In this document: one piece after another, positions 6,946-7,985 of the stretch
Layout of the letters: each line of letters starts with the position of its first letter
Position numbering within the stretch: position 1 is the first letter of the stretch
Position numbers and translations under genes: made by a program
Notes under the pieces: model-generated
What the model was told of the DNA's origin: nothing
What the model saw: only the letters and a program-made list of their open reading frames with translations
Databases searched by the model: none
Assembly (NCBI GenBank): GCA_017614655.1
Contig: JAGABO010000094.1
Span: 1-7,985 of the forward strand
Reading direction: 5' to 3'
Origin: Treponema sp.
GTDB lineage: Bacteria; Spirochaetota; Spirochaetia; Treponematales; Treponemataceae
DNA length: 7,985 bases

Positions 6946-7985
6946 ATGGCAGAAGAATTTAAGTCGTCAAAAACCCTTGAACCCGGAACGCTTGATAAAA
7001 TCAGGCAGAACATTGGGCCCCTTGATCCGAACGAAGCTCTGGTAATGTCAAAAAAGCTTGGCGGTGAAATTCTTAAGGAAAAACCTGCTCCTGTGGATGA
7101 ATCAAAAATGCCGCGCAGAAGAGTGCATAACGAAGTAATAAGGGCAACCGGACGTTCATCATCAGATATTTCTGCTAAAAGTGCCTCTTTATCATCAACG
7201 ACAAACATAAAGAACATGGGCTCGGTCAGTCAGCTTGTGGCATCGCCTTCATCAGCAAAAAGAAAAAAAACAGATGAGGATCTTCCGGCACTTACAGCCC
7301 GAGACCTTAAGATGATAGACCGCCTTATGATGTCCGAAGAATATGATATAAAACCAAACTTCGGCCTGTTCAACATGTTCTTTAGAATGTCGCAGAAAAA
7401 CCGCGAGAAAGTCACAAAGAAGTTCGGCGAATATACAGTTAAGATGCACGTTGAACACATGCAGGCATTCATAAGCACGGTAAAGAGCTTCATTCAGCTT
7501 GCGCCGGATTCATATAAGAGCAAGATTGCAACGGAGACGGACCTTAAGTTCAAGTTCCTGCGTACAATCGGAAAGTGGACCATGCGCGACATAAAGGTTC
7601 TTGCGCTTGACGTTCAGAATACGGCCGACAATCTTACAGTTGCAATGCTTATTCCTTTTGTACGTGCTGTTTATCATGAACTGATTACGATTTACTACAT
7701 CGGCGAACAGCAGATTCCGGCACTCATTAAGGAAGTTTACAACGATATAACCCTCTATCCAGATGTAGATAAAAACAAAATGCAGATTCTTGCAAAGCAG
7801 GGTATTACAGAGTGGATTTACATTTACAATCAGATTATTAAAGGCATGTATCCGCTTCTTATGAGAATGTGCACTAATGAGTATGTTGAATTTCCACGCT
7901 TTTTTACTTCACAGATTGCCAATATTCTGCAGTTTGTAAATCATACTAAATTTGATCTTCTGCTTCCGGAAAAAAATAAAAAGAA
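6946..7985 (+). CDS. Unrecognised helical protein, 3' end missing
   Basis: I do not recognise this gene. ATG 6946 follows GAGAGG at 6935-6940 by five bases and the DUF2804-like stop by nine. The frame is open for 346 codons to the window edge. There is no signal peptide or clear membrane span. Residues 1-50 are polar. Residues about 56-112 are Ser/Ala/Lys-rich with basic clusters (RRR at 57-59, KRKK at 105-108) and look disordered. From about 115 to the end it is predicted to be a helical domain rich in Met, Ile, Phe and Tyr, with segments such as LKMIDRLMM (121-129), IKVLALDVQNTADNLTVAML (216-235) and EWIYIYNQIIKGMYPLLMRM (289-308). Such a composition could suit protein-protein contact or peripheral membrane binding. 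It may be a spirochaete-restricted family; that is unproven. Its position makes it the last visible member of the M23-bactofilin-ricT operon. Confidence 0.8.
   Translation, partial: MAEEFKSSKTLEPGTLDKIRQNIGPLDPNEALVMSKKLGGEILKEKPAPVDESKMPRRRVHNEVIRATGRSSSDISAKSASLSSTTNIKNMGSVSQLVASPSSAKRKKTDEDLPALTARDLKMIDRLMMSEEYDIKPNFGLFNMFFRMSQKNREKVTKKFGEYTVKMHVEHMQAFISTVKSFIQLAPDSYKSKIATETDLKFKFLRTIGKWTMRDIKVLALDVQNTADNLTVAMLIPFVRAVYHELITIYYIGEQQIPALIKEVYNDITLYPDVDKNKMQILAKQGITEWIYIYNQIIKGMYPLLMRMCTNEYVEFPRFFTSQIANILQFVNHTKFDLLLPEKNKK

Overview
The window looks like chromosomal DNA of a spirochaete, most likely a Treponema of the gut or oral type. The evidence is mid GC content, a lipoprotein whose signal peptide ends in a short lipobox (AAGC), followed by a beta-helix-like domain, and a bactofilin plus M23 peptidase pair. 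Nothing points to a plasmid, phage or transposon. I found no tRNA, rRNA, CRISPR array, insertion sequence or convincing intrinsic terminator. The genus is inferred from protein character and was not tested by a search.

Layout: three genes run leftward from a divergent control region at about 2750-2965. They are a TatD-family metal-dependent hydrolase (1967-2749), a DusB-like tRNA-dihydrouridine synthase (969-1970, start overlapping the tatD stop) and, behind its own promoter, a secreted lipoprotein cut by the left edge (1-872). Six genes run rightward: an M23 peptidase with one membrane anchor (2966-3979), a bactofilin (3981-4394), a YaaR/DUF327-like protein (4397-4927), a RicT/YaaT PSP1-domain protein (4955-5875), a DUF2804-like protein (5875-6936) and an unrecognised, mostly alpha-helical protein cut by the right edge (6946-7985). 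Gaps in this second group run from a 1-base overlap to 27 bases, so it is probably one operon.

How the genes fit together: the M23 peptidase and bactofilin form a familiar pairing in which a cytoskeletal scaffold localises peptidoglycan editing to shape the cell. The next two genes resemble neighbours in the Bacillus subtilis yaaR-holB-ricT region, here without holB between them. RicT takes part in RNA-processing control in Bacillus. Placing it in one likely transcript with cell-shape genes is the most interesting feature of the window. The last two genes have no assigned role, and their place in the operon is the only clue to their function.

The leftward genes look like housekeeping functions. 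The one oddity is a glutamate in the TatD motif where aspartate is usual. Most of the window is ordinary core genome. The novelty lies in the make-up of the rightward operon and its two uncharacterised members.
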